The notes beneath the pieces are model-generated. The model had not been told where the DNA came from and did no database searches. It saw only the letters and a list, made by a program, of their open reading frames with translations. Positions 25,705 to 35,296 of a stretch of 64,000 nucleotides of DNA are shown in pieces. This DNA is from Sphingomonadales bacterium (GTDB lineage: Bacteria > Pseudomonadota > Alphaproteobacteria > Sphingomonadales > Sphingomonadaceae). The position numbers were made by a program, and so were the translations under genes. The stretch is from positions 590,102 through 654,101 of the forward strand of contig JAIXWO010000022.1 of the NCBI GenBank assembly GCA_027491235.1. The letters run 5' to 3'. Positions within the stretch are counted from its first letter, which is position 1; each line of letters starts with the position of its first letter.

Positions 25705-26487
25705 TCAACGCCCCTTAAATTCCGGCTTGCGCTTCTGAAGGAAGGCCATGCCGCCTTCCATTGCATCTTCGGAAGAACCAGCGATCCGCTGGCCTTCGGC
25801 TTCGGCGAGGAGCTGTTCGGAATAGCTGTTTTCCATGGCGACGAGGATGTTCTTCCGCATCGTGGCATAAGCAAGCGTTGGGCCATTGGCGAGGCGGGTG
25901 GCGAGCGCGCGGGCTTCGGCCATCAGGTCGGCATCTTCGACGACCTTGTAGATCATGCCCCAGTCGAGCGCCTTTTCCGGGCTGATCTTTTCGCCAAGCA
26001 TCATCATTTCGGTCGCACGTGCCTTGCCGACCATGCGCGGCAGCATCCAGCTCGCGCCGCCATCGGGCACAAGGCCGATGTTGACGAAGGCCTGCAGAAA
26101 ATAGCCGCTCTTGCCCGCGATCACGAAGTCACCCGCAAGGCCGATCGAGCAGCCGACACCGGCGGCCGCGCCATTCACGGCGGTGATGACGGGGATGTTG
26201 AGCCTTGCGAGGTTCATCATCATCGGATTGTAATGCCGGGTCAGCGCGATGTAGCTGCCCTCCCCGCCAGAGATCGACTTGCCTCCACGCGCCTGAAGAT
26301 CCGCGCCCGAGCAGAAACCGCGACCCGCGCCTGTAATGATCAGGCAGCGTGCGTCCCCCAAGGTTGACAGCGCGTCGTTGATCTCACCGGCCATGTCGAG
26401 GCTGCACGCATTCATCCGATCCGGGCGGTTCAGCGTGATGGTGGCAATCTTGTCGGTGACATCCACCGTGATCGTTTCATAGGTCAT
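25705..26487 (-). CDS. enoyl-CoA hydratase/isomerase family protein (PaaG-like)
   Basis: The ATG at 26487, 6 bp after AGGAG, gives 260 residues; the frame up to 26583 translates a repeat. The crotonase fold shows in 'ATITLNRPDRMNACSLDM', the oxyanion loop 'GRGFCSGADLQ' and 'VNGAAAGVGCSIGLAGDF'. In place of the hydratase Glu pair it has 'NIGLVPDGGASW', the Asp typical of PaaG-type isomerases. It may be an acyl-CoA isomerase acting on unsaturated intermediates. It lies inside the propionate block, between mce and scpA, but is not part of the textbook pathway. Confidence 0.85.
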   Translation of the reverse strand: MTYETITVDVTDKIATITLNRPDRMNACSLDMAGEINDALSTLGDARCLIITGAGRGFCSGADLQARGGKSISGGEGSYIALTRHYNPMMMNLARLNIPVITAVNGAAAGVGCSIGLAGDFVIAGKSGYFLQAFVNIGLVPDGGASWMLPRMVGKARATEMMMLGEKISPEKALDWGMIYKVVEDADLMAEARALATRLANGPTLAYATMRKNILVAMENSYSEQLLAEAEGQRIAGSSEDAMEGGMAFLQKRKPEFKGR

Positions 26488-26516
26488 GTTGTTCTCCTGT
26501 CCTCTCCAAATCTGTA

Positions 26517-26625
26517 AGTCCCTCCCTTCCAAGGGAGGGGTTTGGGGTGGGTAAGTGCGACGTTTGCTCGCTTGCGCTCGCACCTACCCCCGTCCCCCTC
26601 CCTTGGAAGGGAGGGGTGAAGGATC
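26517..26625. repeat. palindromic repeat pair between mce and the PaaG-like gene
   Basis: CCCTCCCTTCCAAGGGAGGG (about 26520-26540) and CCCTCCCTTGGAAGGGAGGG (about 26597-26616) are each palindromic and enclose a GGTGGGTAAGTGCGACG / CACCTACCCC region that can also pair. Confidence 0.75.
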
Positions 26626-27061
26626 AATGCCCCTTCGGCGTCTCCATAATCTCGGTCAAAACCCCGCCCATATCCTTTGGATGGACGAAGAAAATCAGCG
26701 TGCCGTGCGCGCCAATGCGGGGTTCCCCCAGCACGCGCTTGCCCAGCGCTTCGAACTCCGCCTTGGCGGCGTGAATGTCGGGCACTTCGTAGCACATGTG
26801 GTGCTGCCCCCCTTGCGGGTTCTTCTCAAGGAAGGACGCGATGGAGGTGTTGCCCGGCAGCGGCTCGATCAACTCGATCTGCGTGCCGTTGAGCGCGCCA
26901 TCCGCGCCCGGCGTGTCGACGAAGCATACCTTGACGCCCTGCGACGGCAGGTCGAACGGATCATGAATCTTCGTCGCGCCCATCACATCGCGGTAAAAGA
27001 CGATGCTGTCCGCGATGGAGGGCGTCGCGACGCCGATATGGTTGAGACGGCCAAGTTTCAT
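26624..27061 (-). CDS. mce: methylmalonyl-CoA epimerase
   Basis: This VOC-fold protein of 145 residues has the two beta-alpha-beta-beta-beta modules of the family. Metal ligands are visible as H8 (LNHIG), a Glu in 'GTQIELIEPL', a His in 'QGGQHHMCYEV' and a C-terminal Glu in 'LTEIME'. It interconverts (S)- and (R)-methylmalonyl-CoA, linking the carboxylase product to the mutase. GAGGAC precedes the ATG. It lies 10 bp after pccB, so these two are surely co-transcribed. Confidence 0.95.
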   Translation of the reverse strand: MKLGRLNHIGVATPSIADSIVFYRDVMGATKIHDPFDLPSQGVKVCFVDTPGADGALNGTQIELIEPLPGNTSIASFLEKNPQGGQHHMCYEVPDIHAAKAEFEALGKRVLGEPRIGAHGTLIFFVHPKDMGGVLTEIMETPKGH

Positions 27062-27071
27062 TGTGATGTCC

Positions 27072-28604
27072 TCACAGCGGAATGTTATCGTGCTTCTTCC
27101 AAGGGTTCTCCAACTGCTTGTTCCGCAGCTTTCTCAACCCCAGTGCAATCCGCTTGCGCGTCGAATGCGGGTAGATCACCTCGTCGATGAACCCCTTGCT
27201 CGCGGCCACGAACGGGTTGGCGAAGCGGTCTTCATATTCCTTGGTGCGCTCGGCGATCTTTTCGGGGTCTCCGATGTCGGAGCGGAAGATGATTTCCACC
27301 GCGCCCTTGGCGCCCATCACCGCGATTTCGGCGGTTGGCCAGGCGTAGTTGAGGTCGCCGCGCAGATGCTTTGAGGCCATGACGTCATAGGCGCCGCCAT
27401 AGGCCTTGCGCGTGATGACGGTGATTTTCGGCACGGTTGCTTCGGCATAGGCGAACAGCAGCTTGGCACCATGCTTGATGATGCCGTTATGCTCTTGGCT
27501 GACACCGGGAAGGAAGCCCGGCACGTCGACAAAGGTGATGATCGGGATTTCAAACGCATCGCAGAAGCGGACGAAGCGGCCTGCTTTCTTAGAGGCGTTG
27601 ATGTCGAGGCAACCCGCGAGCACCGTTGGCTGGTTGGCGACCACTCCAATCGTGCGGCCTTCAATGCGGCCAAAGCCCACGATGATGTTGCCTGCATGGG
27701 TCGGCTGCACTTCAAAGAAGTCACCCTCATCGACTGTCTTCCGGATCACCTCATGCATGTCATACGGCATCGTCGCACTTGCCGGGATGACGGTGTCGAG
27801 GCTCGGCTCCAACCGGTCATAGGGATCAGATGTTGGCCGTTCCGGCACGCCCATCCGGTTGTTTTCCGGCAGGTAATCGAAGAAGTCCCGCGCGGCGAGC
27901 AGCGCTTCGATATCATTTTCAAAGGCGTTATCCGCGACACCGGATTTGCTGGTGTGCGTCACCGCCCCGCCCAGTTCTTCCTGCGTCACGAATTCGTTGG
28001 TGACGGTCTTTACAACGTCCGGGCCAGTGACGAACATGTAGCTGCTGTCCTTCACCATAAAGATAAAGTCCGTCATGGCGGGCGAATAGACCGCCCCGCC
28101 CGCGCACGGCCCCATGATGAGGCTCAACTGCGGGACGACGCCTGAGGCCAGCGTATTGCGCTGAAACACCTCGGCATAGCCGCCAAGGCTCGCCACGCCT
28201 TCCTGAATGCGCGCGCCACCGCTGTCATTGATGCCGATGACAGGTGCGCCCACCTTCATTGCATTGTCCATGACCTTGCAGATCTTCTGCGCATGCCGTT
28301 CGGACAGAGACCCACCGAACACGGTGAAGTCTTGGCTGAACACATAGACCAACCGCCCATTGATCGTGCCGGAGCCCGTGACCACGCCGTCACCGGGGAT
28401 CTTAGTCGCTTCCATACCGAAATCGGTGCAATTGTGTTCGACATACATGTCGAGCTCTTCGAACGAGCCTTCATCCAGAAGGACATCGAGCCGTTCCCGC
28501 GCGGTCAGGCGGCCCTTGGAATGTTGCGCATCGATGCGCTTCTGTCCGCCACCCATACGGGCGGCTTCACGGCGCTTTTCGAGTTCTGCGATGTTCGATG
28601 ACAT
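27072..28604 (-). CDS. pccB: propionyl-CoA carboxylase beta subunit (carboxyltransferase)
   Basis: The 510-residue carboxyltransferase has '[21 protein letters not shown]' at the N-terminus, two crotonase-like halves with '[23 protein letters not shown]' and '[24 protein letters not shown]', and '[21 protein letters not shown]'. It transfers carboxybiotin to propionyl-CoA. It is first in the minus-strand block pccB-mce-echA-scpA-pccA, with AAGGGAT 5 bp upstream. TTTGCAAA-like sites 68-98 bp before its start suggest control by the divergent PccR-type regulator. Confidence 0.96.
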   Translation of the reverse strand: MSSNIAELEKRREAARMGGGQKRIDAQHSKGRLTARERLDVLLDEGSFEELDMYVEHNCTDFGMEATKIPGDGVVTGSGTINGRLVYVFSQDFTVFGGSLSERHAQKICKVMDNAMKVGAPVIGINDSGGARIQEGVASLGGYAEVFQRNTLASGVVPQLSLIMGPCAGGAVYSPAMTDFIFMVKDSSYMFVTGPDVVKTVTNEFVTQEELGGAVTHTSKSGVADNAFENDIEALLAARDFFDYLPENNRMGVPERPTSDPYDRLEPSLDTVIPASATMPYDMHEVIRKTVDEGDFFEVQPTHAGNIIVGFGRIEGRTIGVVANQPTVLAGCLDINASKKAGRFVRFCDAFEIPIITFVDVPGFLPGVSQEHNGIIKHGAKLLFAYAEATVPKITVITRKAYGGAYDVMASKHLRGDLNYAWPTAEIAVMGAKGAVEIIFRSDIGDPEKIAERTKEYEDRFANPFVAASKGFIDEVIYPHSTRKRIALGLRKLRNKQLENPWKKHDNIPL

Positions 28605-28651
28605 GGCGATCCCTTATTTGGAATTTGAAGCGGGCTGTTTGGAAGGGGAAT

Positions 28652-28702
28652 GGCGCAAAGTCCAATGTGAATTTGCGAAGTTGCGAAGTGCGGGTTTGCA
28701 AA
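28652..28702. promoter_or_regulatory. PccR/ScfR-type operator cluster (TTTGCAAA-like sites)
   Basis: TTTGCAAA (28695-28702), TTTGCGAA (28672-28679), GTTGCGAA (28680-28687) and an inverted GGCGCAAA (28652-28659) lie between pccB and pccR. In Rhodobacter sphaeroides, PccR recognises paired TTTGCAAA sites upstream of pccB (recalled). Spacing here is 9 bp between two copies. Confidence 0.7.
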
Positions 28703-28719
28703 GTATGTAATGCGCCATT

Positions 28720-28857
28720 CTATCCCCTCGAGGGAGAGAAAGACTTGGCTTGGCAGCGTGCTGCTTAGCAAGTCTTGTGAGGGGGAGCCCCCTCTCCAAC
28801 TTCGCCTGGCTGCACGGCAGCAAGGCTACGTATCCTCTCCCTCAAGGGGAGAGGAGG
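28720..28857. repeat. composite palindromic repeat between pccB and pccR
   Basis: A CCCCTCGAGGGAGAG palindrome (about 28720-28736) and CCTCTCCCTCAAGGGGAGAG (28834-28854) flank an imperfect copy of the 25526-25700 element. The pccR Shine-Dalgarno GAGGAGG lies directly at its right end. Confidence 0.75.
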
Positions 28858-28867
28858 AGGTTAGAGA

Positions 28868-30274
28868 ATGTCCAAACGCCGCATCTTCGCCGGACAGCGC
28901 CTGCGCGACCTCCGCTCTGGACGCAGCCTGAAGCAGGCGGACATGGCGCAGCGGCTCGGCATTTCGGTCTCCTACCTCTCGCAGCTTGAAAGCGATGACC
29001 GGCCCCTCACCCCGGCGCTGCTGGAAACACTGGCGCGTGACTTTCCACTCGATTGGCAGGAGTTCGAAGAAGATGCGACAACCCGCCGTTTCGCCGCACT
29101 CCGCGAGGCGGCCGCCGATCCGCTCTTTCCGAACCCGCTGACGCCTGAACAGGTCGCACGCATTGCCGAGCAGCAGCCAGCCCTCTCGGATCAGTTCGTC
29201 ACGTTGCACGCCGCCTATCGGAACGCTGGACAGCGGCTCCAGATTGTCGATGAGGCATTGGGCGCCGATCAGGCGGATGGCAGCCGTCTCCCCTGGGAAG
29301 AGGTGCGCGACTGGTTCCACAATGCGGGCAATTATGTCGATGTGCTTGACCGGGCCGCAGAACTTTTGGGCGATAAATTGCGCGGCACACAGGCGACACC
29401 CGCGCTTGAGGGGCTAGAGCTTTACCTGCGCAACGCCTTATCCGTGTCGCTGGTCTATGCCGGAAGCACGGGTTTACGCGATTATGATGCGCAGATGGGG
29501 CATCTCATCATCGATCAGGGGCAGCCGGTGGAAAGCCAGCGGTTCCAATTGGCGCATCAACTGTCTGCGCTGGCCTTGCACGATGAGATTAGCCTGGTGG
29601 TCGAACAAGCCGGACTCCGCACGGCAGCTGCACGCCAGCTCCTGTCCGTTGGCCTTGCTAATTATGCGGCGGGGGCTTTGCTGATGCCCTATACGCGGTT
29701 TCGGGAAGACGCCCGAACGGTGCGCCACGACATAGACCGATTGCGCCAGCAGTTCGGCGTCAGCTTCGAACAGGCCTGTCACCGCCTTTCCACGCTCCAA
29801 CGCCCCTCCGCGCGCGGCATTCCCTTCTTCTTCTGCCGTGTCGACATGGCTGGGAATATCACCAAGCGGCACTCCGCCACGCGCCTGCAATTTGCGCGCT
29901 TCGGCGGCGCGTGTCCCTTGTGGATCGTGCACGAGGCAGTGGCGATTCCGGACCGCATTCTCGTCCAGCTTGCCGAAACCCCTGATGGCGTGCGCTATGT
30001 CTCGATGGCGAAGGGTCTGGTGAAGCCCTCGGGCAGCTATGACCGCGCGCCGCGCCGTTATGCGGTCGCGCTGGGATGCGAGGCGGACCATGCGCGCGAG
30101 TTCGTCTATGCCGACGGGTTGGATCTCACCTCCCCACGCGCCGCGACCAAAATCGGCGTGTCGTGTCGACTCTGCCCGCGCATGGATTGTGACCAGCGCG
30201 CCTTCCCGCCGTCCGACCGCGATATCATCGTGGATCCGGACCGGCGGGATGTGGTGCCCTATAGGCTCGCTTAG
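28868..30274 (+). CDS. pccR: short-chain fatty acyl-CoA regulator, PccR/ScfR family
   Basis: The 468-residue protein begins with an XRE helix-turn-helix (about residues 8-62, 'GQRLRDLRSGRSLKQADMAQRLGISVSYLSQLE'). A degenerate ImmA/IrrE-like region follows ('FQLAHQLSALALHDEI'), then a DUF2083-type C-terminus ending in the conserved Cys motif 'CRLCPRMDCDQRAFPP'. ScfR proteins sense short-chain acyl-CoAs; PccR activates propionyl-CoA carboxylase genes. It is divergent from pccB with matching sites between them. The start has GAGGAGG 7 bp upstream. PccR rather than MccR or RamB is inferred from context. Confidence 0.88.
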   Translation: MSKRRIFAGQRLRDLRSGRSLKQADMAQRLGISVSYLSQLESDDRPLTPALLETLARDFPLDWQEFEEDATTRRFAALREAAADPLFPNPLTPEQVARIAEQQPALSDQFVTLHAAYRNAGQRLQIVDEALGADQADGSRLPWEEVRDWFHNAGNYVDVLDRAAELLGDKLRGTQATPALEGLELYLRNALSVSLVYAGSTGLRDYDAQMGHLIIDQGQPVESQRFQLAHQLSALALHDEISLVVEQAGLRTAAARQLLSVGLANYAAGALLMPYTRFREDARTVRHDIDRLRQQFGVSFEQACHRLSTLQRPSARGIPFFFCRVDMAGNITKRHSATRLQFARFGGACPLWIVHEAVAIPDRILVQLAETPDGVRYVSMAKGLVKPSGSYDRAPRRYAVALGCEADHAREFVYADGLDLTSPRAATKIGVSCRLCPRMDCDQRAFPPSDRDIIVDPDRRDVVPYRLA

Positions 30275-31287
30275 ACCTTCACCACGCCGAGCCGGATCAT
30301 GTCGCGCGCGGTATCGAGGATGCTTTCCTTCGGATCGCGCGTCTGCCAGCCAAGGACATCCTTGGCGTGTTGCGACGAGGCATCCCGGACGTTGTCGAGT
30401 TCGCCGACGACCTGCTTCACGATAGGGTCGAAATAGGACAGCAGCTTCAGGACAAAATTGGGCAGCCGTCGTGTCGGCACCTTGCGAGCTTGAGTGCCCA
30501 GCCCTTCCTTCAGCACGGCTGCAACATCTCCCATCCACATGAATGGCCCGGCGGAGATGAACCGCTCGCCGGCCATATTCGGCGCCGTCAGGCAGCGGAC
30601 ATGCAAGTCGGCCACGTCACGGACGTCCACAATGGAGAAACCGAAGCTGGGAATGCCGGGAAGCGATCCTTCCAGCAACTTCTTGATCGCCTCCAGTGAG
30701 GTCGAGAAATCAGGTGCCATCAACGGACCAAGCACGAGCGACGGGTTGACTGTGACGAACTCCATATCGCCGCCATTGGCCGCCACCCAATCCCGCGCCG
30801 CACGTTCGGCAATCGTCTTCGACTTCACATATGGATAGGCGTCCGGGCTCTCCACATTGGTCCAGTCCGCTTCTGTGAAGTGATGCTTTGTGCCGCCATG
30901 CCCGTAAGCCACGGCCGCGACTGATGACGTCATGACGAACCGCTTAATTCCTGCCGCTTTAGCAAAGCGCAGCGCGCGCAACGCGCCTTCGCGTGCCGGG
31001 ACGATCAGTTCATCCTCATGCTTGGGCGCGTTCGCCGGAATGGGCGATGCGACGTGCGCCACATGGGTGCAGCCGGCCATGGCCTCTGCCCATCCCTCAT
31101 CGCTCATCAAATCTGCCGCGAAGAATGTCAGCTTGCTGTTATCAACATTCAGCCAGGCCCGCACGTCCGCCTCACGGGCAAGGTTGCGGATGGTCGTATT
31201 GACCTGCCAGCCTTCGGCAATCAGCTGGCGGATGAGGAAGCCCGCAATATAGCCGCTTCCCCCAGATACAAAGACGTGTCCTGCCAT
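30271..31287 (-). CDS. extended SDR, NAD-dependent epimerase / dihydroflavonol-reductase-like
   Basis: The ATG at 31287 is 7 bp after GAGGAG, giving 338 residues; the frame to 31302 is rejected. The Rossmann motif is 'FVSGGSGYIAGF' (7-18) and the catalytic Y-x3-K is in 'DAYPYVKSKTIAE'. The set of motifs ('TSSVAAV', 'VTVNPSLVLGPL') is that of dihydroflavonol-4-reductase or aldehyde-reductase-like enzymes that reduce a ketone or aldehyde with NADPH. Its stop overlaps the pccR stop by 4 bp, convergently. The substrate is unknown. Confidence 0.88.
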   Translation of the reverse strand: MAGHVFVSGGSGYIAGFLIRQLIAEGWQVNTTIRNLAREADVRAWLNVDNSKLTFFAADLMSDEGWAEAMAGCTHVAHVASPIPANAPKHEDELIVPAREGALRALRFAKAAGIKRFVMTSSVAAVAYGHGGTKHHFTEADWTNVESPDAYPYVKSKTIAERAARDWVAANGGDMEFVTVNPSLVLGPLMAPDFSTSLEAIKKLLEGSLPGIPSFGFSIVDVRDVADLHVRCLTAPNMAGERFISAGPFMWMGDVAAVLKEGLGTQARKVPTRRLPNFVLKLLSYFDPIVKQVVGELDNVRDASSQHAKDVLGWQTRDPKESILDTARDMIRLGVVKV

Positions 31288-31412
31288 GTGTCTGCTCCTC
31301 ATTTTGTCTGTGGCCAGACTAGTGGCAAATTGAAACCATCACAATCACCATGGAGGGGCTTGCCACCATGGCGGGTTTTTCCCATTAGCCGTACATCTAA
31401 GGGGAGTGTGCG

Positions 31413-33353
31413 ATGTCGGATCAAGACCTGTTTCCTGTTCCAGCCGAATGGGCGAAGAAGGCCCGCGTCAACGCGGCGAAATACACGGAAATCTATGGTC
31501 GCTCGCTCGCTGATCCCGGCACATTCTGGCTGGAGCAGGCAAAACGGCTGGACTGGATCAAGCGCCCTGAAATCGCAGGCGATTGGTCGTTCGATGCGAC
31601 AACCTTCCACATCAACTGGTTCGCCGATGGCAAGCTGAATGTCGCGGCCAATTGTATCGACCGCCATTTGAAAGAGCGCGGCGATCAGGTCGCGATCATT
31701 TGGGAACCCGACGTTCCCACAGAAGGCGCTCGCCACATCACCTATCGTGAACTGCATGAACAGGTCTGTCGCATGGCCAATGTGCTCAAGGCGCAGGGCG
31801 TTCAAAAGGGAGACCGCGTCACCGTCTATCTGCCGATGATCCCGGAAGCGGCGATGGCTCTGCTCGCCTGTGCACGGATTGGAGCCATTCATTCTGTCGT
31901 ATTCGGCGGTTTTTCGCCCGATGCGCTTATTGGCCGCATTCAGGATTGTGATTCCAACGTGGTCATCACCGCAGATGAAGGCCGCCGTGGAGGCAAAGCC
32001 GTGCCGTTAAAGGCCAACGTCGACGTCGCTGCCCCCCAATGCCCCAGCCTGAAAAAGGTCATCACAATCAAGGCCACTGGCGCGGACATTACGATGACCG
32101 ATGGCCGCGACGTCTGGTATCATGAGGAAGCCGCCAAGGTCGAAGCAATTTGCCCCGCCGAAGTGATGGGCGCGGAAGACCCGCTCTTTATCCTTTACAC
32201 GTCCGGTTCGACGGGGAAGCCCAAGGGCGTTCTGCACACCACTGGCGGATATCTGCTTTGGGCGAGCCTGACGCATGAACTGGTGTTCGATTATCGGCCC
32301 GGCGACGTTTATTGGTGCGCGGCCGATATCGGCTGGGTCACGGGGCATACTTATATCGTTTATGGCCCGCTTGCGAATGGCGCGACGACGCTGATGTATG
32401 AAGGCGTGCCCAACTGGCCCGACGCCAGCCGGATCTGGCAGGTGTGTGACCGGCACAATGTCCACACGGTCTTTACGGCCCCCACAGCATTGCGTGCCCT
32501 GATGCGTGACGGTGACGATTTTGTGAAAGCAACGTCGCGTAAGTCACTGCGTTTACTTGGAACTGTTGGAGAACCCATCAACCCCGAGGCATGGCGCTGG
32601 TATCACAGTGTCGTTGGTGACGGGCGTTGTCCGATTGTCGACACTTGGTGGCAGACGGAAACCGGCGGCGCGATGATTGCCCCCCTGCCCGGCGCGACGG
32701 ATTTGAAACCCGGCAGCGCCACCAAGCCGATGCCGGGCGTGGAGCCGCAGTTGGTGGATGCCGACGGACAGGTGCTCTACGGCGCGGCGTCCGGCAATCT
32801 TTGCATTGTCCGCAGCTGGCCGGGCCAGATGCGTACCGTTTGGGGGGATCATCAGCGCTTTTTTGAAACCTATTTCACCACCTATCCGGGCAAATACTTC
32901 ACCGGTGACGGATGCCGCCGTGATGATGACGGCTATTACTGGATCACGGGCCGTGTCGATGACGTCATCAACGTCTCCGGCCACCGTATGGGCACCGCAG
33001 AAGTTGAAAGTGCGCTCGTGCTTCATGCCCGCGTAGCTGAGGCTGCGGTCGTCGGCTTCCCGCACGACATCAAGGGTCAGGGCATTTATGCCTATGTGAC
33101 GCTGAACGCCAACGACGCGCCGAGCGATGACCTCCGGAAGGAACTCGTTGCTTGGGTCCGCAAGGAAATTGGCCCGATTGCGACACCGGATGCTATCCAG
33201 TTTGCCCCGGGCCTCCCGAAAACGCGTTCCGGCAAAATCATGCGTCGCATTCTTCGCAAGATCGCGGAAGGGGATGTTGGCAGTCTCGGAGACACGTCGA
33301 CACTCGCAGACCCGTCTGTCGTCGATGATCTGGTCGCGAACCGGCTCTCATAA
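31413..33353 (+). CDS. acs: acetyl-CoA synthetase
   Basis: The 646-residue AMP-forming ligase has the P-loop-like '[20 protein letters not shown]', the adenylate-binding '[15 protein letters not shown]' and the C-terminal '[17 protein letters not shown]' with the reactive, acetylatable lysine at K608. It makes acetyl-CoA from acetate, ATP and CoA, and may accept propionate. The ATG follows AAGGGGAG. A CobB-type deacetylase that could restore its activity is encoded at 39804-40502. A DUF2721 gene follows 10 bp downstream. Confidence 0.97.
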   Translation: MSDQDLFPVPAEWAKKARVNAAKYTEIYGRSLADPGTFWLEQAKRLDWIKRPEIAGDWSFDATTFHINWFADGKLNVAANCIDRHLKERGDQVAIIWEPDVPTEGARHITYRELHEQVCRMANVLKAQGVQKGDRVTVYLPMIPEAAMALLACARIGAIHSVVFGGFSPDALIGRIQDCDSNVVITADEGRRGGKAVPLKANVDVAAPQCPSLKKVITIKATGADITMTDGRDVWYHEEAAKVEAICPAEVMGAEDPLFILYTSGSTGKPKGVLHTTGGYLLWASLTHELVFDYRPGDVYWCAADIGWVTGHTYIVYGPLANGATTLMYEGVPNWPDASRIWQVCDRHNVHTVFTAPTALRALMRDGDDFVKATSRKSLRLLGTVGEPINPEAWRWYHSVVGDGRCPIVDTWWQTETGGAMIAPLPGATDLKPGSATKPMPGVEPQLVDADGQVLYGAASGNLCIVRSWPGQMRTVWGDHQRFFETYFTTYPGKYFTGDGCRRDDDGYYWITGRVDDVINVSGHRMGTAEVESALVLHARVAEAAVVGFPHDIKGQGIYAYVTLNANDAPSDDLRKELVAWVRKEIGPIATPDAIQFAPGLPKTRSGKIMRRILRKIAEGDVGSLGDTSTLADPSVVDDLVANRLS

Positions 33354-33363
33354 AGGAACGGAT

Positions 33364-33813
33364 ATGTTTGGCGCAGATGGATCTTCAATCGCCCAGACAA
33401 TCCAACTGGCGCTGACACCTGTCTTCGTTCTGGTCGCCATCGGCAACTTCATGAACGTTTTGACGGCGCGGCTGGCGCGGATTGTGGACCGGTCACGCCA
33501 TCTTCAGGGCGAACATGTGGTCACCCAAGGGCCAGATCATGACAGGCTGGTCGATGAGCTTCGGCTGCTCGACACCCGGATCAAGCTCATCAACCGGGCC
33601 ATTCTCTTTCTTGTTCTCGCCGCGATGACAATTGGGATAACGATTGGCCTGCTGTTTCTTGAGCGCCAGCTGCACTTTGATTTGGAAGCGATCACGGCCT
33701 TGACGTTTTTCGGTGCTATCGTCCTCTTAATGATGGCCCTGGTCACGTTCCTACGTGAAACGCGGATTGCAACAGCACTGCTGCGCATACCTGAGAGTTA
33801 TCTGACGCATTAG
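33364..33813 (+). CDS. DUF2721 membrane protein
   Basis: The 149-residue protein has three hydrophobic helices (about 11-33, 81-100, 108-130). The first is followed by 'LTARLARIVDRSRHL', a charged segment typical of DUF2721 proteins. The ATG at 33364 follows AAAGGAACG. Its position 10 bp after acs implies co-transcription, but the family's function is unknown, so any link to acetate metabolism is only suggested by context. Confidence 0.85.
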   Translation: MFGADGSSIAQTIQLALTPVFVLVAIGNFMNVLTARLARIVDRSRHLQGEHVVTQGPDHDRLVDELRLLDTRIKLINRAILFLVLAAMTIGITIGLLFLERQLHFDLEAITALTFFGAIVLLMMALVTFLRETRIATALLRIPESYLTH

Positions 33814-33852
33814 GTTATCGCGGGGAAGGCACAAAGGCTTTGGGACGACCTT

Positions 33853-35199
33853 TTACTTCAGCAATACCAGCTCTTCCGCCATGCTCGGGTGTAGCGCGAC
33901 GGTATCGTCAAACGCCTGCTTGTTGAGGCCCGCTTTCACCGCGACAGCAGCCGCCTGAAGGATCTCAGCGCTATCAGGTCCAATAAGGTGGAGGCCCACA
34001 ACCGTTTCCTCCGCCCCTGCTGTCACCATCTTGTAGAGGCTGCGTTCCATGCGCCCGGAAACGACGTTCTTCATCGGGCGGAAATCGCTGCGGAACACCT
34101 TCACGCTCTCACCAAATTTGGCGCGGGCTTCATCTTCGGTCAGGCCGACACCTGCGATTGGCGGGCTCGAGAAAACGGCGGTCGGGATGCAGTTATAGTC
34201 GATGGTGCGCGGATTATTGCCGAATACGGTATCGGCAAAGGCATGGCCCTCCCGAATGGCAACTGGCGTGAGCTGAACGCGGTTGGTCACGTCCCCAACG
34301 GCATAGATGCTCGGCACGTTGGTCTGGTTATAATCATTGACGATGATCGCCGCGTCCGCATCCAGTTCGACGCCAGCTGCCTCAAGGCCAAGCCCTTCCG
34401 TTTTTGGCGTGCGCCCGATGGCAAAAACGAGCATGTCTGTCTCGATGCTGCCTTGCGCGCCGCCATCCAGCAGCAGGCTGCCATCCGCCAGTTTCGTGAT
34501 GGCGGCGCACGGGAAGTTGAAATGGACGTCGATGCCCTTGGCTTCCGTCATCGCGACGAGCCGGTCCACGATTTCGCTATCGTAGCTGCGCAACATCCGG
34601 TTTCCGCGTGTGATGAGCGATACTTTTGATCCAAAGGCATGAAAGACGCCGGCAAACTCATTGGCAATATAGCCCGCGCCCGCAATCACGACCCGCTTGG
34701 GCAGCGCGTCGAGATGGAAGATTTCGTTCGAGGTGATGCCATGTTCGGCACCCGGAATGTTCGGGATGCCTGGCCATGCTCCGACGGCGATGAGGATGAT
34801 CTTGGCTGTCACCTCTTTCCCACTCGCCAGACGAACGGAGTTCGGTCCGGAAGCCGTTGCGCGTTCAGGAAAGATGGTGGCGTGGTTGGAATTGAGGGTC
34901 TGGGTATAGAGCCCCTCCAACCGTGTCACATCCTCCTGCACAATATCGCGCAGGCGCTGCCAATTGAACGACGCGCCTTTGATGTCCCAGCCAAAGCGTT
35001 CCGCCTCATGCAGGTCTTCCGCAAAATGGGCGCCATAGACGAGCATTTTCTTCGGCACGCAGCCGCGAATGACACAAGTGCCGCCGACGCGGTACTCCTC
35101 CGCAACGGCGACTTTGGCCCCATGCTGCGCCGCAATCCGAGCCGCGCGGACCCCGCCTGATCCGGCACCGATAATGAAGAGGTCGAAATCGAAGGTCAT
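33853..35199 (-). CDS. gor: glutathione-disulfide reductase
   Basis: The 448-residue flavoprotein has the FAD motif 'IIGAGSGGVRAARIAA' (9-24), the redox-active pair C42/C47 in 'GGTCVIRGCVPKK', an NADPH domain ('VVIAGAGYIANEFAGVF'), and a C-terminal 'HPSMAEEL' supplying the active-site His and Glu. It reduces GSSG in the cytoplasm. It stands alone, about 90 bp from pgi. GSH reductase rather than mycothione or trypanothione reductase is the family default. Confidence 0.93.
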   Translation of the reverse strand: MTFDFDLFIIGAGSGGVRAARIAAQHGAKVAVAEEYRVGGTCVIRGCVPKKMLVYGAHFAEDLHEAERFGWDIKGASFNWQRLRDIVQEDVTRLEGLYTQTLNSNHATIFPERATASGPNSVRLASGKEVTAKIILIAVGAWPGIPNIPGAEHGITSNEIFHLDALPKRVVIAGAGYIANEFAGVFHAFGSKVSLITRGNRMLRSYDSEIVDRLVAMTEAKGIDVHFNFPCAAITKLADGSLLLDGGAQGSIETDMLVFAIGRTPKTEGLGLEAAGVELDADAAIIVNDYNQTNVPSIYAVGDVTNRVQLTPVAIREGHAFADTVFGNNPRTIDYNCIPTAVFSSPPIAGVGLTEDEARAKFGESVKVFRSDFRPMKNVVSGRMERSLYKMVTAGAEETVVGLHLIGPDSAEILQAAAVAVKAGLNKQAFDDTVALHPSMAEELVLLK

Positions 35200-35296
35200 T
35201 TGGGATCCCGTTATTTAACTATGCGGCGGTGCTAATCAGGACGCGCGCTCAACGCCAACGCAATTTGTGCATCACACTGATCGAATGGGCTGAATT

